64,000 nucleotides of DNA from Theropithecus gelada. Its lineage: Eukaryota > Chordata > Mammalia > Primates > Cercopithecidae. The position numbers and the translations under genes were made by a program. How positions within the stretch are numbered: the stretch's first letter is position 1; each line of letters starts with the position of its first letter. A model generated the notes under the pieces. The model searched no databases. It saw only the letters and a program-made list of their open reading frames with translations, and had not been told where the DNA came from. Below, piece by piece: positions 32,065 through 42,680 of this stretch. Where the stretch lies: positions 65,057,582 through 65,121,581 of the forward strand of contig NC_037668.1 in NCBI RefSeq assembly GCF_003255815.1. The letters run 5' to 3'.

Positions 32065-32245
32065 CAACTATGGTTTATTGATTATCTTTAATGTGCTGGG
32101 CATTTTACTTGTATACGAGTTCATCCAATCCTTATGTTAAGCCTTCCAAGAAGGCATAATTACCATACTGCATAGTAGAAAACACAGGTTTATAGAAGTG
32201 ACTTTCTCAAAGCTACAGCCAGGCTGCCAAGATTTCTAACACTCC
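32065..32245 (-). mobile_element. MIR SINE
   Basis: 'ggtttattgattatctttaa', 'catccaatccttatgttaag' and 'agaaaacacaggtttatag' with 'tttctcaaagctacagcca': reverse MIR, diverged. Confidence 0.65.
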
Positions 32246-32282
32246 TCCTCTTCTTCCTATGCTCACAATACAGTTTCATCCT

Positions 32283-32572
32283 GCCGGGTGCGGTGGCTCA
32301 TGCTTGTAATCCCAGCACTTTGGGAGGCTGAGGCGGGCGGATCATGAGGTCAGGAGTTCGAGACCAGCCTGGCCAACATAGTGAAACCCCGTGTCTACTA
32401 AAAATACAAAAATTAGCGGATGTGGTGTCGCACGCCTGTAGTCCCAGGCACTCGGGAGGCTGAGGTGGGGGAACCGCTTGAATCCGGGAGGCAGAGATTG
32501 CAGTGAGCTGAGACCATGCCATTGAACTCCAGCCTGGATGACAGAGTGAGACTCCATCTCAAAAAAAAAAAA
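32283..32572 (+). mobile_element. AluS
   Basis: Complete plus-strand Alu. AATACAGTTTCAT is repeated exactly at 32267-32279 and 32573-32585. Confidence 0.95.
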
Positions 32573-32664
32573 AATACAGTTTCATTCATGACCTCCCTCC
32601 AGTGATGTCAGCCTCAGTTTCCCCATTTACCCTGAGAAAGATTAGCACATGGTAATCTCTCTGT

Positions 32665-32835
32665 GGCCTTCACTTTCTCACCTGTAAGAGGAGGATAATA
32701 CTAAAACCTACTACAAAGGGTGGCACTAAGGACCTAAAGGAGTGAATACATGGAAAGCATTCAGAGCAGCAGCACTCTGAAAAGCATTCAGAGTCAGGGC
32801 TATATGGATGATATATTATTTTTAGTAATGTTATT
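32665..32835 (+). mobile_element. MIR SINE
   Basis: 'cttcactttctcacctgtaa', 'gaggaggataatactaaaac' and 'gaatacatggaaagcattca'. A 16-bp direct echo (AAGCATTCAGAG...) follows within it. Confidence 0.65.
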
Positions 32836-32958
32836 TTATTTTCTCCAAGAGCACCATCTTGCCATAATCCTGCAGACCACTTAGGCTCACCAAGGAGCCC
32901 ATTGTCTATGTCAAATAATGCAGATGAGTCTCCTGCCCTGCAGGAGCTTCATCTAAAT

Positions 32959-33280
32959 CAGTGGTCTCCAACCTTTTTGGCACCAGGGACTGGTTTTGTG
33001 GAAGACAATTTTTCCATGGACTTGGGGTGGGAATGATGGTTTCAGGATGAAACTGTTCCACCTCAGATCATCAGGCATTAGATTCTCATAAGGAGTGTGC
33101 AACCTAGATCCCTCGAATGTACAGTTCACAATAAGGTTTGTGTTCTTATGAGAATCTACTGCCACCACTGATCTGACAGGAGGTGGAGCTCAGGCGGTAA
33201 TGCTCACTTGCCCACCATTTACCTCCTGCTGTGTGGCCCGGTTCCTAACAGGCCATGGACCAGTAGGTTGGGGACTCCTG
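32959..33280 (-). mobile_element. Complete MER1-type hAT element
   Basis: Non-autonomous hAT-Charlie element of 322 bp, close to the usual length of its family. Ends are CAGTGGTCTCCAACC and GGTTGGGGACTCCTG, inverted repeats. Flanking 8-mers ATCTAAAT (32951-32958) and GTCTAAAT (33281-33288) agree at 7 of 8 positions and fit the hAT target preference. No coding capacity. Confidence 0.93.
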
Positions 33281-33288
33281 GTCTAAAT

Positions 33289-33775
33289 TGAAGTCCCCTA
33301 CCCCTCCCAGTCCACCAGCTCTTTCCCCAACCCCAACTTTGAGCAGGCCTCTCACACACTCCCATTTCCACCATCACTGAGGGCCCCCGAGACCCTTCAT
33401 TTTTCCAGCCAAGAAAAGGGAAGCCACAAGGGCCTTGGAGAGGCCAATGGAAAAAGGGGAAGGGTTATTTTTCCCCTGGGACCTCAGAGAGTGGTAAAAT
33501 GTATGCATGCAGCTTATGAACAAAAGCCCTTCTGCTTCCAGGAGTGCTGGGTGTTGGCAGCTGTATCACCGGCCAGCCAAGAGACTCTGTCAGAAACTGC
33601 CCATTCCTGGTGAATTTCAATGAGGAACCCTTTCTGCGGGGAGGAGAAAAGCCATCGTTTAAAAGGTGAAGGCTGCTTTCACTTGGCAAGATATGATGAT
33701 AGAGCAAATGCTGCCTTAGGGTAGGAAGAGGGGGCTGGAGGTCTTCACCCACTGCAAGTTACACACAGTGCATGT
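33289..33775. other. No gene or clear repeat seen
   Basis: Single-copy-like. 33590-33700 has AT/GC-mixed words ('gccatcgtttaaaaggtgaa') but nothing diagnostic. Confidence 0.45.
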
Positions 33776-33779
33776 CAGC

Positions 33780-34560
33780 AAGTTCCCTGCTTTGGACTTG
33801 TCTTACGTTGGGTGCTAAGATGCAGGGATGCATCGAACACTGTTGCACAAGTAAACAGGTAATTACTAGACAGAGTAAAACGGAGTTAAAGGTGTCAGGA
33901 TAGAGACATGCACAGGAAGCTGGTGGAGTGAGGGAGGGGGCAGTGGAAATCCCAAACCCAACATGGAACAGATAGAATTTCACAGAGCAGACAGCATTTG
34001 AGAAAGTTCTTGAAAGAAGAGTCCACCAGGCAGAGAAAAAGGCTGGGAGAGGGAAGTAGATGAGGCATTCTAGACAGAAGAAACAGCATGCACCAGGACA
34101 AGATTGCCTGGGAAAGCCTGGAATACCAGGAAATGTTGCATTGCAAGATCTTGTTAGAGCACAGGGGAATGGTAAGGAGTGAAACTGGAAAAGAAGTCAA
34201 GGTCAGACTGCAAATGGCTATCTACGCCATGGTTTTCATCCATATATGGATTTCCTCTTTTAAAGGACTGAAGGATTTCAAAAAGGGGTGTAATATCTTG
34301 CATCGTATGTTTGAGGAAGTATAGTGCATGGATTAGAAGGGTTGCAAGAATGGAGACAAGAAATAGTTAAGAGACTCTTGACAGTTCCAGACTAGAGGTA
34401 ATGAGGGTCTGATCTGGGATCCCTAAAGTGAGCCTGGGATGAGAAAAGAGATGCTGCAGACATTTTAGCTGAAGAACGGGCAAATTAGTATGGGGGAATA
34501 AAGAAGGAGATCTAGGATCACCCTCAGGGGTACATCTTGGCTAACCAGATGGATGGTGTC
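33780..34560 (-). mobile_element. L2 LINE, long reverse segment
   Basis: 'gtttgagaaagttcttgaaag'-type text preceded by 'cagacagcatttgagaaa', then 'ggcattctagacagaagaaa', 'cagcatgcaccagg', 'ggatttcaaaaaggggtgta', 'ggagatctaggatcaccctc'. These appear in the order expected for the reverse complement of L2. Confidence 0.55.
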
Positions 34561-35522
34561 TGAGGATTCTCCAAGACCAACAGAGAGGCCTGGCGTTCTA
34601 GGCCAGCTAGGACGTGGGATCTGAGACTGGTAAGGGATGGGCCTAGAGCCACAGTGCCCAACCCCATATCACCTGCAGCCAGGATGGCAAATATATTTCA
34701 TCCTACATGCCAACTCTGATGGATTGGTGGTGTCTACCTAAATTACTATTTGAGAAGGATTATAAGACCATGTCTGGGCCCAGTGGGGATGAACCCTGTG
34801 ATTGATTAGCAGCGTCTGTCATGGGTGCCGGGTCGGGAGGGGTAGTACATGTATCTCATGCTTGCTTTCCCTGTACTACATATTCAGACTGCCTGCTGAG
34901 TATTAGTGAGATGAGTCTTGGGTGTCTCTCAATCACCCAGTTAACAGAGAGCAGCAGATGCACACAGGAGATGAGCAGCTATGCTGGAAGACATGAAGCT
35001 GACAGCCATGTTACGTGGACCTCCAGCTAGTGGAGTCTATAGGAGCACCAGGCGGCATCTCCATCCCCGAGAATCAGCGCTGGCCCTTGCATGACTGGTC
35101 CCTGGCATCCTGAATGGTATCTTAGAGACCCTCCTGGGAAACCCACGCAATGCCCCAGACACTGACCAGCTACTTGAGCATTGATACCACCCAAGGGTAC
35201 AGAAGTTGTGTCAAGAGGTAGAAGCCAGAAAATCTCAGGTTGGAAATTCTTTACCTAGGATCCATGGATGAGCTACAGGAGGTCTATAAACCCCTCAAAA
35301 TCATGCACAAGTTGTTCTAAGTATGTGCATGTTTGTCAGTCTCTCAAAGAGGTCCCTGCCCCGCAAAAAAAAATGATTTTAATCACCACTCAAGATGAAG
35401 TAACACTAGTGAATTCTGCTAAGGTGAGGGAGGTGAAGCACCTGTATCTCGACAGGAGGTCCAGGGGTTTCACCTGATTATGCAGCCAGCACAATCCACT
35501 TAGCCTTAAAAAGTGTCCCCCA
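34561..35522. other. Unassigned sequence, possibly an old DNA transposon
   Basis: 34640-35120 has repeat-like phrasing ('gatggcaaatatatttcatc', 'tgattgattagcagcgtctg', 'gggtagtacatgtatctcat') but I cannot name a family. No domain is seen in the frames 34821-35030 or 35268-35477. Confidence 0.35.
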
Positions 35523-35764
35523 GACCACTTGAGTCCAGGAGTTCAAGACTAGCCTGGGCAACATGGTAAGATCCTGTCTCTACAAAAAAAAAAATTAAAA
35601 AATTAGACAGGCATAGTAAGTAGTACAAACCTGTGGTCCCAGCTATTCAGGAGGCTGAGGCAGAAGGATCACTTGAGCCCAGGAGGTTGAGGCTGCAGTG
35701 AGCTAAAGATCGCACCACTGCACTCCAGCCTAAGTGATAGAGTGAGACCTGTCTCCAAAAAAAA
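35523..35764 (+). mobile_element. 5'-truncated AluJ
   Basis: Starts inside the left arm ('accacttgagtccaggagtt') and runs to 'gacctgtctccaaaaaaa'. J-like, diverged. Confidence 0.9.
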
Positions 35765-36177
35765 TGTCCTAAAATCTGGGATGCAAAGTTGGGGCTACTT
35801 TTAACTAGCTTGGGAATCCAGAGAGGCATTTTTTCCTCAAAGAATGTTCTTAGTTTTTGCTAATCTTTCAAAGAGATTCGTGAAAGAAAAAAAAAAAAAA
35901 AGCTTCTACCAGTGCTCGAAGTGGAAAACAATGCTATCTGTAATCAAATAACCAAGGAGGTTTGTGGCAACAAAATTTTACCTCCCTTGAGTTGGGAGAA
36001 GAGTTAGGATTGGCCACACCTGAAGACACTATTCATCCCAAGGAAACTATGGCAGGTAAGGAAGACACTTTGGACATTACATTGGGATTCTGGACTGGTG
36101 GAAGCTCCTGAAAACTATTAAGCTTACGAAATTGTATCTGATGAAGGTTCAGAGATTTGGGTCATGATTGGAAAATA
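35765..36177. other. No gene or clear repeat seen
   Basis: Contains an A15-type run at about 35887-35902 and otherwise unassigned text. Confidence 0.4.
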
Positions 36178-36467
36178 GGACCAGATGCAATGGCTAATGC
36201 CTGTAATCCCAACACTTTGGGAGGCCAAGTCGAGAGGATCACGTGGGGCCAGGAGATCAGCCTGAGCAACATAGCAAGATCTCATCTCTATAAAAACTTT
36301 TAAAATGAGCTGGGCATGGTGGCACACATGTGTACTACTTGGGAGGCTGAAGCCAGAGGATTGCCTGAGCCCAGGGATTTGAGGTTATAGTGATCTTTGA
36401 TCACACCATTGCACCCCAGCCTGGGTGACAAAGAGAGACCTTGTTATTTAAAAAAAAAAAAAAAAAA
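36178..36467 (+). mobile_element. AluJ
   Basis: Plus-strand, strongly diverged ('aggaccagatgcaatggcta' start; A18 tail at 36450-36467). Confidence 0.9.
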
Positions 36468-36594
36468 GTTGGGAAATGGGATGCATGGCCTGGGTTTGCA
36501 GCCGTAGCTGCGATGCAAAGGCGCTGCAATCCTGTCCTTCAGAGCACCTATGTCCACTTATAAATACACACTCATTGGTGTGTTCATGTATTAT

Positions 36595-36785
36595 CTGTCT
36601 GCCCCATAAGTCTGTCAGCTCTAGGACAGCAAGGACTGTGTCTGATTTTGCTTCCACTGTTACCTGGCAGAATCTTGGGCACAGAGTAGATATATTCGGT
36701 AAATATTTGTTGAATGAAGAGCTGGGTAGCTGAATGGATAGATGAATGGATGAACGGATGGACGGGTGGGTAGGTGGCTGGGCAA
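36595..36785 (+). mobile_element. L2 LINE terminus with ATGG-type tail
   Basis: 'gtctgtcagctctaggacag', 'caaggactgtgtctgatttt', 'atttgttgaatgaagagctg', then imperfect tetranucleotides (ATGGATAG/ATGAATGG/GTGGGTAG) to 36785. Confidence 0.82.
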
Positions 36786-36865
36786 GCCAAGGTCATCCAT
36801 CTGAAAGGCAGAATCTTAAAAAAAAAAAAAAAAACTAAACCAAATGCCTCATGGGTTTGTCATTT

Positions 36866-37085
36866 GGGAGGCAATGTAGTATAGTGCTCAGAGAACAGTT
36901 TGCAGACTTTGCTTATTTAGCGTATGAACCTAGGCAAAATATTTAACCTCTCTGTCTCAGTTTTCTCATCTGTAAAATAGAGATAATAGTTCCAGCTTCA
37001 TAGAGCTACTATGAAGATTAAATGAATTGAAACATCTAGAGCACTTAAATAGTACCTGACACATCATAAGCACTAGGCAGTAAGT
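36866..37085 (+). mobile_element. MIR SINE, well preserved
   Basis: 'gcaatgtagtatagtgctca', 'aacctctctgtctcagtttt', 'ctcatctgtaaaatagagat', 'actatgaagattaaatgaat', 'catcataagcactaggc'. Confidence 0.9.
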
Positions 37086-37324
37086 CAAAGAAGCTTAAAA
37101 AGATACATGGAGAATCTAGATAGAAGGCAAAGGGATGCAGAGGGTAGCAAGGGGGATGAAAGCAAAAAATGAGAAATGGGGGCTTCAGTGTCATCTTCTA
37201 AAGTGCCAGTGACTCACCCATGGCACCTTAGACAAATCCATCCAGGGTACTGACCAGGCCTGGACAACAGTGATTGTTTTTTGTTTGTTTGGTTGGGTTT
37301 TTTTGTTTGTTTTGGTTCACAGGG

Positions 37325-37430
37325 GTAAGAGCAAGATTAGAGGAAGATGAGCCGATTTTGAGACATGATGTGGACATCTGCATGGGGGTGTCCAGCAGGT
37401 GAGCCTGAGTTCAGGAGGAAGATTTCAATG
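37325..37430 (-). mobile_element. L2 LINE fragment
   Basis: 'gacatgatgtggacatctgc', 'gggtgtccagcaggtgagcc', 'tgagttcaggaggaagattt' fit L2 reverse text. Confidence 0.5.
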
Positions 37431-38349
37431 GGTTTAATCTTGCTAGGGAAAGTCAGTTCTGCTCTCAGATGTAAGGAAACGATATAAGAAAAAAACACCC
37501 TCTAAGTCCTCTCCACTCAAGTGGTCTGTACTCCAGCACTCAGGCTGCTGAACTCAGGCCTCTTCTGCTCCCTCCTCGATTCCTGCCAGAATCATGGGCA
37601 CTAATCCACCAGAAAAACCCCCAGAGGCAGCCCCCAAGTCTCCTACCCTTTGGCCTTTGGGATTGTGTAGGGGGGAAAATGAGTACAGGAAATTGGATCA
37701 ATATCCTCTTCAAACAGCCCCAGTAGACTCTTTAGGCCTGGGACATTTGGGTATCTCCAGTCCTCCAGTGTTTGATGGTGAAAGGGAAATGCATCCATGG
37801 GTGGAAAAGGAGATTTTGAAGGCCTAGGGTGTCAGGCTTATATAGACTACACCATACTCTGCTTCTCCTGGCCTGTGTTCAACTGGAACACTAACCACCA
37901 AATGCCTCTCTATCCACCATTATAAATGACAATGATAACCCCTCAAAGCACAGACTGACTTCTCCACCTCCTCCAAGTGTCTTGTCAATAGTGGGAAAAG
38001 CTATGCACCTTATGTAAAGAATAATGACTCTCATCTACAGGTCAACTCAATGCAGGTATATCCATGGTAACTTCTACCCACAAGTCAAATTATGTTGGAA
38101 TCTGTTACAAGTTAAAGACGCCATATCTCCTTGAAAATGTTCATGTCATCTGCCATTTTGTTCCAAGGTGGTAGAGTGAAGATACCATCACAGTGACAAT
38201 CTTGATCTTTTTGCTACTTCCCAGATGTGCCAACATAAGTCCATTTCTTCTAAATTTATCAAAGTGTTGACAGACAGAAAAATGCCAAGCTGTCAATTGA
38301 AACAGAGATCTCACTTCTGTCTTCAAGACAAATGCATTCTAAAGACATT
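37431..38349. other. No gene or clear repeat seen
   Basis: Single-copy-like; frame 37594-37827 (+, 77 codons) has no known domain. 38020-38330 is AT-rich and repeat-free. Confidence 0.4.
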
Positions 38350-38505
38350 CTGTAGTGGAAATCATGCTGGACTGGGAATCAACAAACCCAGGTTCCAGTT
38401 CTTGCCTTGGTCATCACTGGATGTGTGGATTTAAGAAGTCACTTTAGTGCTCTGGGCCTCAGACACCTCATCTGCAATGTGAGAAGCCTGGGCTAGATGA
38501 TACTA
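38350..38505 (+). mobile_element. MIR SINE
   Basis: 'ctggactgggaatcaacaaa', 'cccaggttccagttcttgcc', 'tctgggcctcagacacctca', 'gggctagatgatactatgct'. Confidence 0.8.
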
Positions 38506-38594
38506 TGCTGAGATAAATTATAGAGCGTATAGTACTTCTCACTTTGCCCCCACGCAAGTTCTCTGAGTCATCCTCTTCTGCCCTCCCCCGTTCG

Positions 38595-38705
38595 CATGTT
38601 GATTGGCAGTACTGCAAGCTGATTGGCCCTTTCTCCTCTGGCGATGTGGGGGACGGTGCTCTGTGTTATAAATAAATGAACAGGGTGGGGCGGGGCAAAG
38701 GGAGG
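38595..38705 (+). promoter_or_regulatory. Candidate RNA polymerase II promoter
   Basis: Two inverted CCAAT boxes (ATTGG at 38602-38606 and 38622-38626) lie exactly 20 bp apart, both followed by C-rich context ('gattggcag', 'gattggccc'). A TATA box TATAAATA is at 38667-38674, and a GC box 'ggtggggcggggc' at 38684-38696. With transcription starting about 30 bp after TATA (near 38700), the CCAAT boxes fall at about -98 and -78, the classical spacing. CpG density is modestly raised. It belongs to no repeat I recognise. No experimental support is available here. Confidence 0.5.
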
Positions 38706-39189
38706 GGCTGTCTGAGGCCCTCGGAGAGCTCATTAGTGGGGAAAGCTCCTTGACTGGGGACTTCTGATCTTCAGCCCTGATTCACTCAAGCAGTCACAAG
38801 CAAAAGGAGAGGAAAAAGAGGATCTGGGGGAGATTCACGTGTACAGAGCACTGGGGACATGATGGAGGTCGGGACCATGACTGGCCTGAGGGGAAGCAAG
38901 AATCCCTCCCCCAACCCAGGACAAACTTTGCTGGCCTGCTTACAATCAAGATTGGGTCCCTGGCTAGGCCCTGGCCCTAAAATATGTGACAGGATCAGCC
39001 ACCAACAAACTGGACTCTTGAAAGATGTGAACCCCTCAGGGAAACCCCAAATTGGTCAAAGTCATGAACATTCCTCTGGAAACAGAGCTGGAGAGCTGTT
39101 GGAGTGACTTCTTAAAGACCACACCAGGAAGGAGGTGTGTGAAGGCTCTTGAACAACCACAGAAACAAAGGGGATTAAGTGACTCTCAG
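38700..39189 (+). other. Candidate first exon of an unknown transcript
   Basis: Repeat-free sequence downstream of the promoter candidate. It ends at a consensus 5' splice donor CTCAG|GTAAAG (GT at 39190-39191). The largest frame inside, 38859-39107 (82 codons from ATGATG), has no domain I recognise, so a non-coding RNA or a 5' UTR exon is as likely. Start is inferred from TATA spacing; no acceptor or downstream exon is identified with confidence. Confidence 0.35.
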
Positions 39190-39193
39190 GTAA

Positions 39194-39433
39194 AGATTTC
39201 AAACTGCATCCGGATCTGTACAACAGAACGAAGCCTCCCCAGAGCTGTCCGTGGTGCTGGAGCCTCTGCCTGAGGCTGGCTCCCGACAGCCTCCATCCAC
39301 CACACCAGCTGTCAGCCCACACTATGTCCTCTCCGACCTCAACCAACCGCAGAGCCAGCTGTCCGCCCAGCACCACTTCCTGCCTGACCAGGACTCCCCC
39401 AGCCTGCCCCAATTCATGACTGCCCTGACCTAA
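39194..39433 (+). other. Open frame after the donor site, unassigned
   Basis: An 79-codon plus-strand frame opens after the TAA at 39191-39193 and ends at TAA 39431-39433. It lacks an ATG near its start. The composition (rich in S, P, Q, L; ends '...SLPQFMTALT') looks like a low-complexity regulatory-protein tail, but I recognise no family. It could be a decayed exon, a processed fragment or chance. Confidence 0.25.
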
Positions 39434-39856
39434 CACCTCTGCCAGCTGCCTGCCCAGAACCATGCAGCCAGTTATGCTAACTGCTACCTACACGTGTGTT
39501 CTGTTTGCCCCAGTCTTTTCCAGCCTGGCAGCCTGATTCTCCATTCATTTCCCAAAAACACAGCTGGAGGTGGTGAATCAGCCACAGGGAGGGGCACTGG
39601 GCCTTGGCTGGGCACCCAGGAGGCCAGGCGAAAAGGTCAGAGGCAGGAGAAACAGAGCCACCCCTCCACACCCCACCCCGACTAGTGCACCCTAAACAGG
39701 ACGGCAGAGAACAGCTTCCCAGTCCAGAAATCCTTGCCTACACATCAGCTAGCTAAACAGGGGCCCAGACCAAGCAGAAATTCCCTGGGAGTCTCCTTAT
39801 TACTCCACCCCACCATACATGGGCTCACAAATTCTGTCTTTAAGGGGTTTGGGAGG
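39434..39856. other. No gene or clear repeat seen
   Basis: Single-copy-like; includes palindromic-looking 'ctacacatcagctagctaaa' near 39737. Nothing assigned. Confidence 0.45.
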
Positions 39857-40272
39857 AGACATGGTTTGAGTGTTTTCTCCCCTCCAAATCCCATGTTGAA
39901 ATGTGACCTCCAGTGTTGGAGGTGGGCCTAGTGGGAGATGTTCGGGTCATGGGGGCAGATCCCTAATAAATAGCTTGGTGCTGTCCCCATAGTAATGAGT
40001 AAGTTCTCAGTCTATTCATTCATGAGAGAGCTGGCTGTTTAAAAGAGATAGCACCTCCCCCCTCACTTGCTCCCTCTTTCACCATGTGACATGCCAGCTC
40101 CCCCTCTGCCTTCTGCCATGATTGGAAGCTGCCTGAGGCCTCACCAGAAGCAGATGCTGACACTACACTTCTTGTACAGCTTGCAGAACTGTGAACCAAA
40201 TAAACCTCTTTTCTTTATAAATTACCCAGTCTCAGGGTATTCCTTTACAGTAATGCAAAATGGGCTAACACA
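39857..40272 (+). mobile_element. MaLR solo LTR (MSTC/MSTD-like)
   Basis: Old LTR: 'tcccctccaaatcccatgtt', 'cagtgttggaggtgggccta', 'catgattggaagctgcctga', 'aaataaacctcttttcttta' with an AATAAA signal, ending 'gggctaacaca'. Flanking GGAGG (39852-39856) and GAAGG (40273-40277) may be an aged 5-bp duplication. No internal genes. Confidence 0.85.
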
Positions 40273-40354
40273 GAAGGCTTTGTCACCAGCAGCAATCAGT
40301 TGGCACAGTGGGTCTCAGGGCAGAAGTGTACCCCTCCCCTTTCCTATGTCCCAG

Positions 40355-40500
40355 TGAGTGACTTTGAGCAACTCACTGAATTTCTCTCAACCTCAGTTTT
40401 CCCATCAGGGTTGCCCCACACTACCATGAGATAAAGGACATGAAAGTACTTGGTAAGTTCTAGAATGTGGTACAAGGGGCAGTTACCATTACTATCTAAA
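40355..40500 (+). mobile_element. MIR SINE
   Basis: 'gactttgagcaactcactga', 'ctcaacctcagttttcccat', 'gcagttaccattactatct'. Confidence 0.72.
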
Positions 40501-40604
40501 TCCTACCCAGGCCTCCATGCTACTCTGATTCTTGTCAAGGGGGATTCAGGAGGCTGGCTGGGGAAAGAGAAGAACATGTAAGTATTTAAATGTGCCTGGG
40601 CCTT

Positions 40605-40780
40605 CTCTGCATGTTGTCTTATTTAATCCAGTGAGGTAGAAGTCACTGTCACCATTCCACAGATGAGGTTAAGTGGCCTGCCCAAGGCCACACTGCTAAG
40701 ATGCTACATAGCCTGGATCTGAACCAAATGCTGTGTAGCTCCCAAAACTGTGCATTTTGACCATTACACTAACCAACCTC
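40605..40780 (-). mobile_element. MIR SINE
   Basis: 'gttgtcttatttaatccagt', 'accattccacagatgaggtt', 'cccaaggccacactgctaag', 'gaccattacactaaccaac'. Opposite orientation to the MIR 100 bp upstream. Confidence 0.82.
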
Positions 40781-41111
40781 CCTCTTGCGTAGTTATTGCA
40801 GCCCACCCCACCAGGGCCAAACCTTGTTTCCAAAAACCCAGAGAAACAACCCCACCTCAAAATAAGGCCTCTGCTCCCACTTGTCCCCTCAGATCAGACC
40901 TCCTGGCCTGTGCTCTGTTCTGAGCCAGACCTGACCCCAGTTTGCCAAACTGGCTGGAATGTGGCTTTAGACCTGCCCCCCACTTGAAGACACAGCTTTC
41001 CTCACCACCCCCCTATCCAGTCTCTCCCCTCAACCCTCCACCCAGTGATGTGCTCCAGCCCTTCCCTCCCCAGAAGCAAGGGCACTGGAGATGCAATACG
41101 TGCCCTTAGGC
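40781..41111. other. No gene or clear repeat seen
   Basis: C-rich single-copy-like sequence. Confidence 0.5.
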
Positions 41112-41275
41112 CAAAGGTTCTCAAACATTACAATGCACAAGAATTACTGGGGCAATGCAATGAAAATGCAGTCATCATCCACAGAGATCCTGAGTCAGCA
41201 GATCCACAGTGGGGCCCAGAAATCTGGATTTTTAAGAAAGTGATTCCAAAGCAGGTGATCCATGTTGCCCTCGAC
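41112..41275 (+). mobile_element. MER5-type hAT fragment
   Basis: 'caaaggttctcaaacattac', 'gcacaagaattactggggca', 'gatccacagtggggcccaga', 'aatctggatttttaagaaag'. The 3' part overlaps the duplicated segment A. Confidence 0.7.
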
Positions 41276-41502
41276 TCTCAGGCCTGTGGTCTTTTCTCTG
41301 GGCTGGAAGTTTGCACTGATCATGGATCCCAAATACTACACTTCTCAGGGGCAGCATCACCCTCATGTGAGGCAGCTCTCACTGTCACTGTTCTGCATTA
41401 CAGAGGTCAAGTAGTGGTCCTTCCCTTCGTCCACTTTACAGATGAGAAAGTTGGGGCCTAGAGAGAGAAGGAGACTCCTCCAAGGGCAGGCCACTGGTTA
41501 AT
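41232..41502 (+). repeat. Duplicated segment, copy A
   Basis: 271 bp matching 44286-44557 in direct orientation at about 95% identity by hand alignment (about 13 substitutions and one 1-base indel). It includes the 3' part of the MER5 fragment and a MIR-like stretch. Here the MER5 text continues unbroken to the left, so this looks like the ancestral location of that side. Confidence 0.93.
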
Positions 41503-41525
41503 TGTGGAACCAGGACTGGGGCCTG
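41425..41525 (-). mobile_element. MIR SINE fragment
   Basis: 'cactttacagatgagaaagt', 'tggggcctagagagagaagg', 'aattgtggaaccaggactgg': reverse MIR. Confidence 0.65.
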
Positions 41526-42037
41526 GGGCTGCTGACAGGGCAGCCCAGTGCCCAGGAGGCCCAGACATCTGTGGAGGCAGTGGTAGGAACTGAAGCCATG
41601 GCAGCCACAGAGCCTTTGGGTCACTTAGCTGTGGGGCTGTGGGATGACTCCACAGGGACTAGGAGCCTTTCACACTGATTTATGAGGTGGTCCCTGCTAG
41701 AGGACTCCTGGGCAGGGATGCCATTTGTTACTTCCCCAAGGAAAGCCCCAAAATGATGATGACAGCACACAGCCTCAGCACAGGAACACACACAGTCTCT
41801 CATTAATAATTCCTGGGCCATCTGGTACAACAGCAATTGGGGCTCCAGACCTGGGCATCAGGTGCAGGGAACGTGACAAGAGGTGGCACAGAGCTGGGCT
41901 TTTTCTGCCAACAGGAGAGGAGTTTGTGCAACACGCTGAATAAGAATTTGGGGAAAGCACAGATGCATCCATACTCAAATTTAGAGGAGTGTGGGACCTC
42001 CCTGGAGTTCAACCCATTCCACATCAAAGGTCTACAG
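41526..42037. other. No gene or clear repeat seen
   Basis: Single-copy-like; several overlapping short frames on both strands, none with a domain. Confidence 0.45.
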
Positions 42038-42185
42038 CAGCATTGTGCAATAGAACTTTCTGCCATGATGAAGATATTCTTTATCTGCTCTAAGACTAGT
42101 CACTGCCCACATGTGGCTACTGAGCACTTTATATGTGACTAATGGGACTAAGGAACTTTTTTTAACTTTAATAAACACTAAAATT
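42038..42185 (+). mobile_element. hAT-Charlie-type MER fragment
   Basis: 'cagcattgtgcaatagaact', 'ttctgccatgatgaagatat', 'cccacatgtggctactgagc'. Same superfamily as the element at 1287-8291; truncated on the right. Confidence 0.75.
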
Positions 42186-42194
42186 AGTTAATAT

Positions 42195-42680
42195 ATTAAC
42201 TCATTTAAATCTCACAAGAGATCTATGAGTAGGTACTATTATTTTCCCCATTTATAGAATGAGGAAGGTGAGGCACAAAGAGGGCAAGCAACTTGTCCAA
42301 GGTCACTCCGGCTAGTAAGTGGGAGAGCTGAGAATTGAACCCAGGCAGTCTGGAACCAGTCTTTTTTTTTTTTTTTTTTTTTTTAAACATAGTCTCGTTC
42401 TGTTGCCCAGGCCAAAGTGCAGTGGCACAATCATGGCTCACTACAGCCTCAATCTCCTGGCCCACCTCAGCCTGAGTAGCTGGGACCACAGGTGCACGCC
42501 ACCATACTCAGCTAATTTTTTAATTTTTTGTAGACATGGAGTCCCATTATGTTTCCCAGGCTGGTCTCAAACTCCTGTGCTCAAACGATCCTCCCACTTT
42601 GGCCTCCCAAAGCGCTGAGATTACAGGTGTGAGCCACCACGCCTGGCCCAGAGTCTCTTTTAACCACTACCTAAGTTACA
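42195..42680 (-). mobile_element. MIR SINE split by an Alu
   Basis: Reverse MIR at 42195-42360 ('ttaactcatttaaatctcac', 'tgtccaaggtcactccggct', 'gaattgaacccaggcagtct'), resuming after the Alu at 42649 with 'agagtctcttttaaccacta'. Confidence 0.85.
42361..42648 (-). mobile_element. AluJ
   Basis: Minus-strand, diverged Alu with a T22 tail; J-type ('tcatggctcactacagcctc', 'ctcctgtgctcaaacgatcc'). Confidence 0.93.

Noticed and set aside
41045..41461. Frame sharing a peptide with 44319-44516
   Set aside because: The shared peptide reflects the 271-bp DNA duplication of MER5/MIR sequence, not a gene family.
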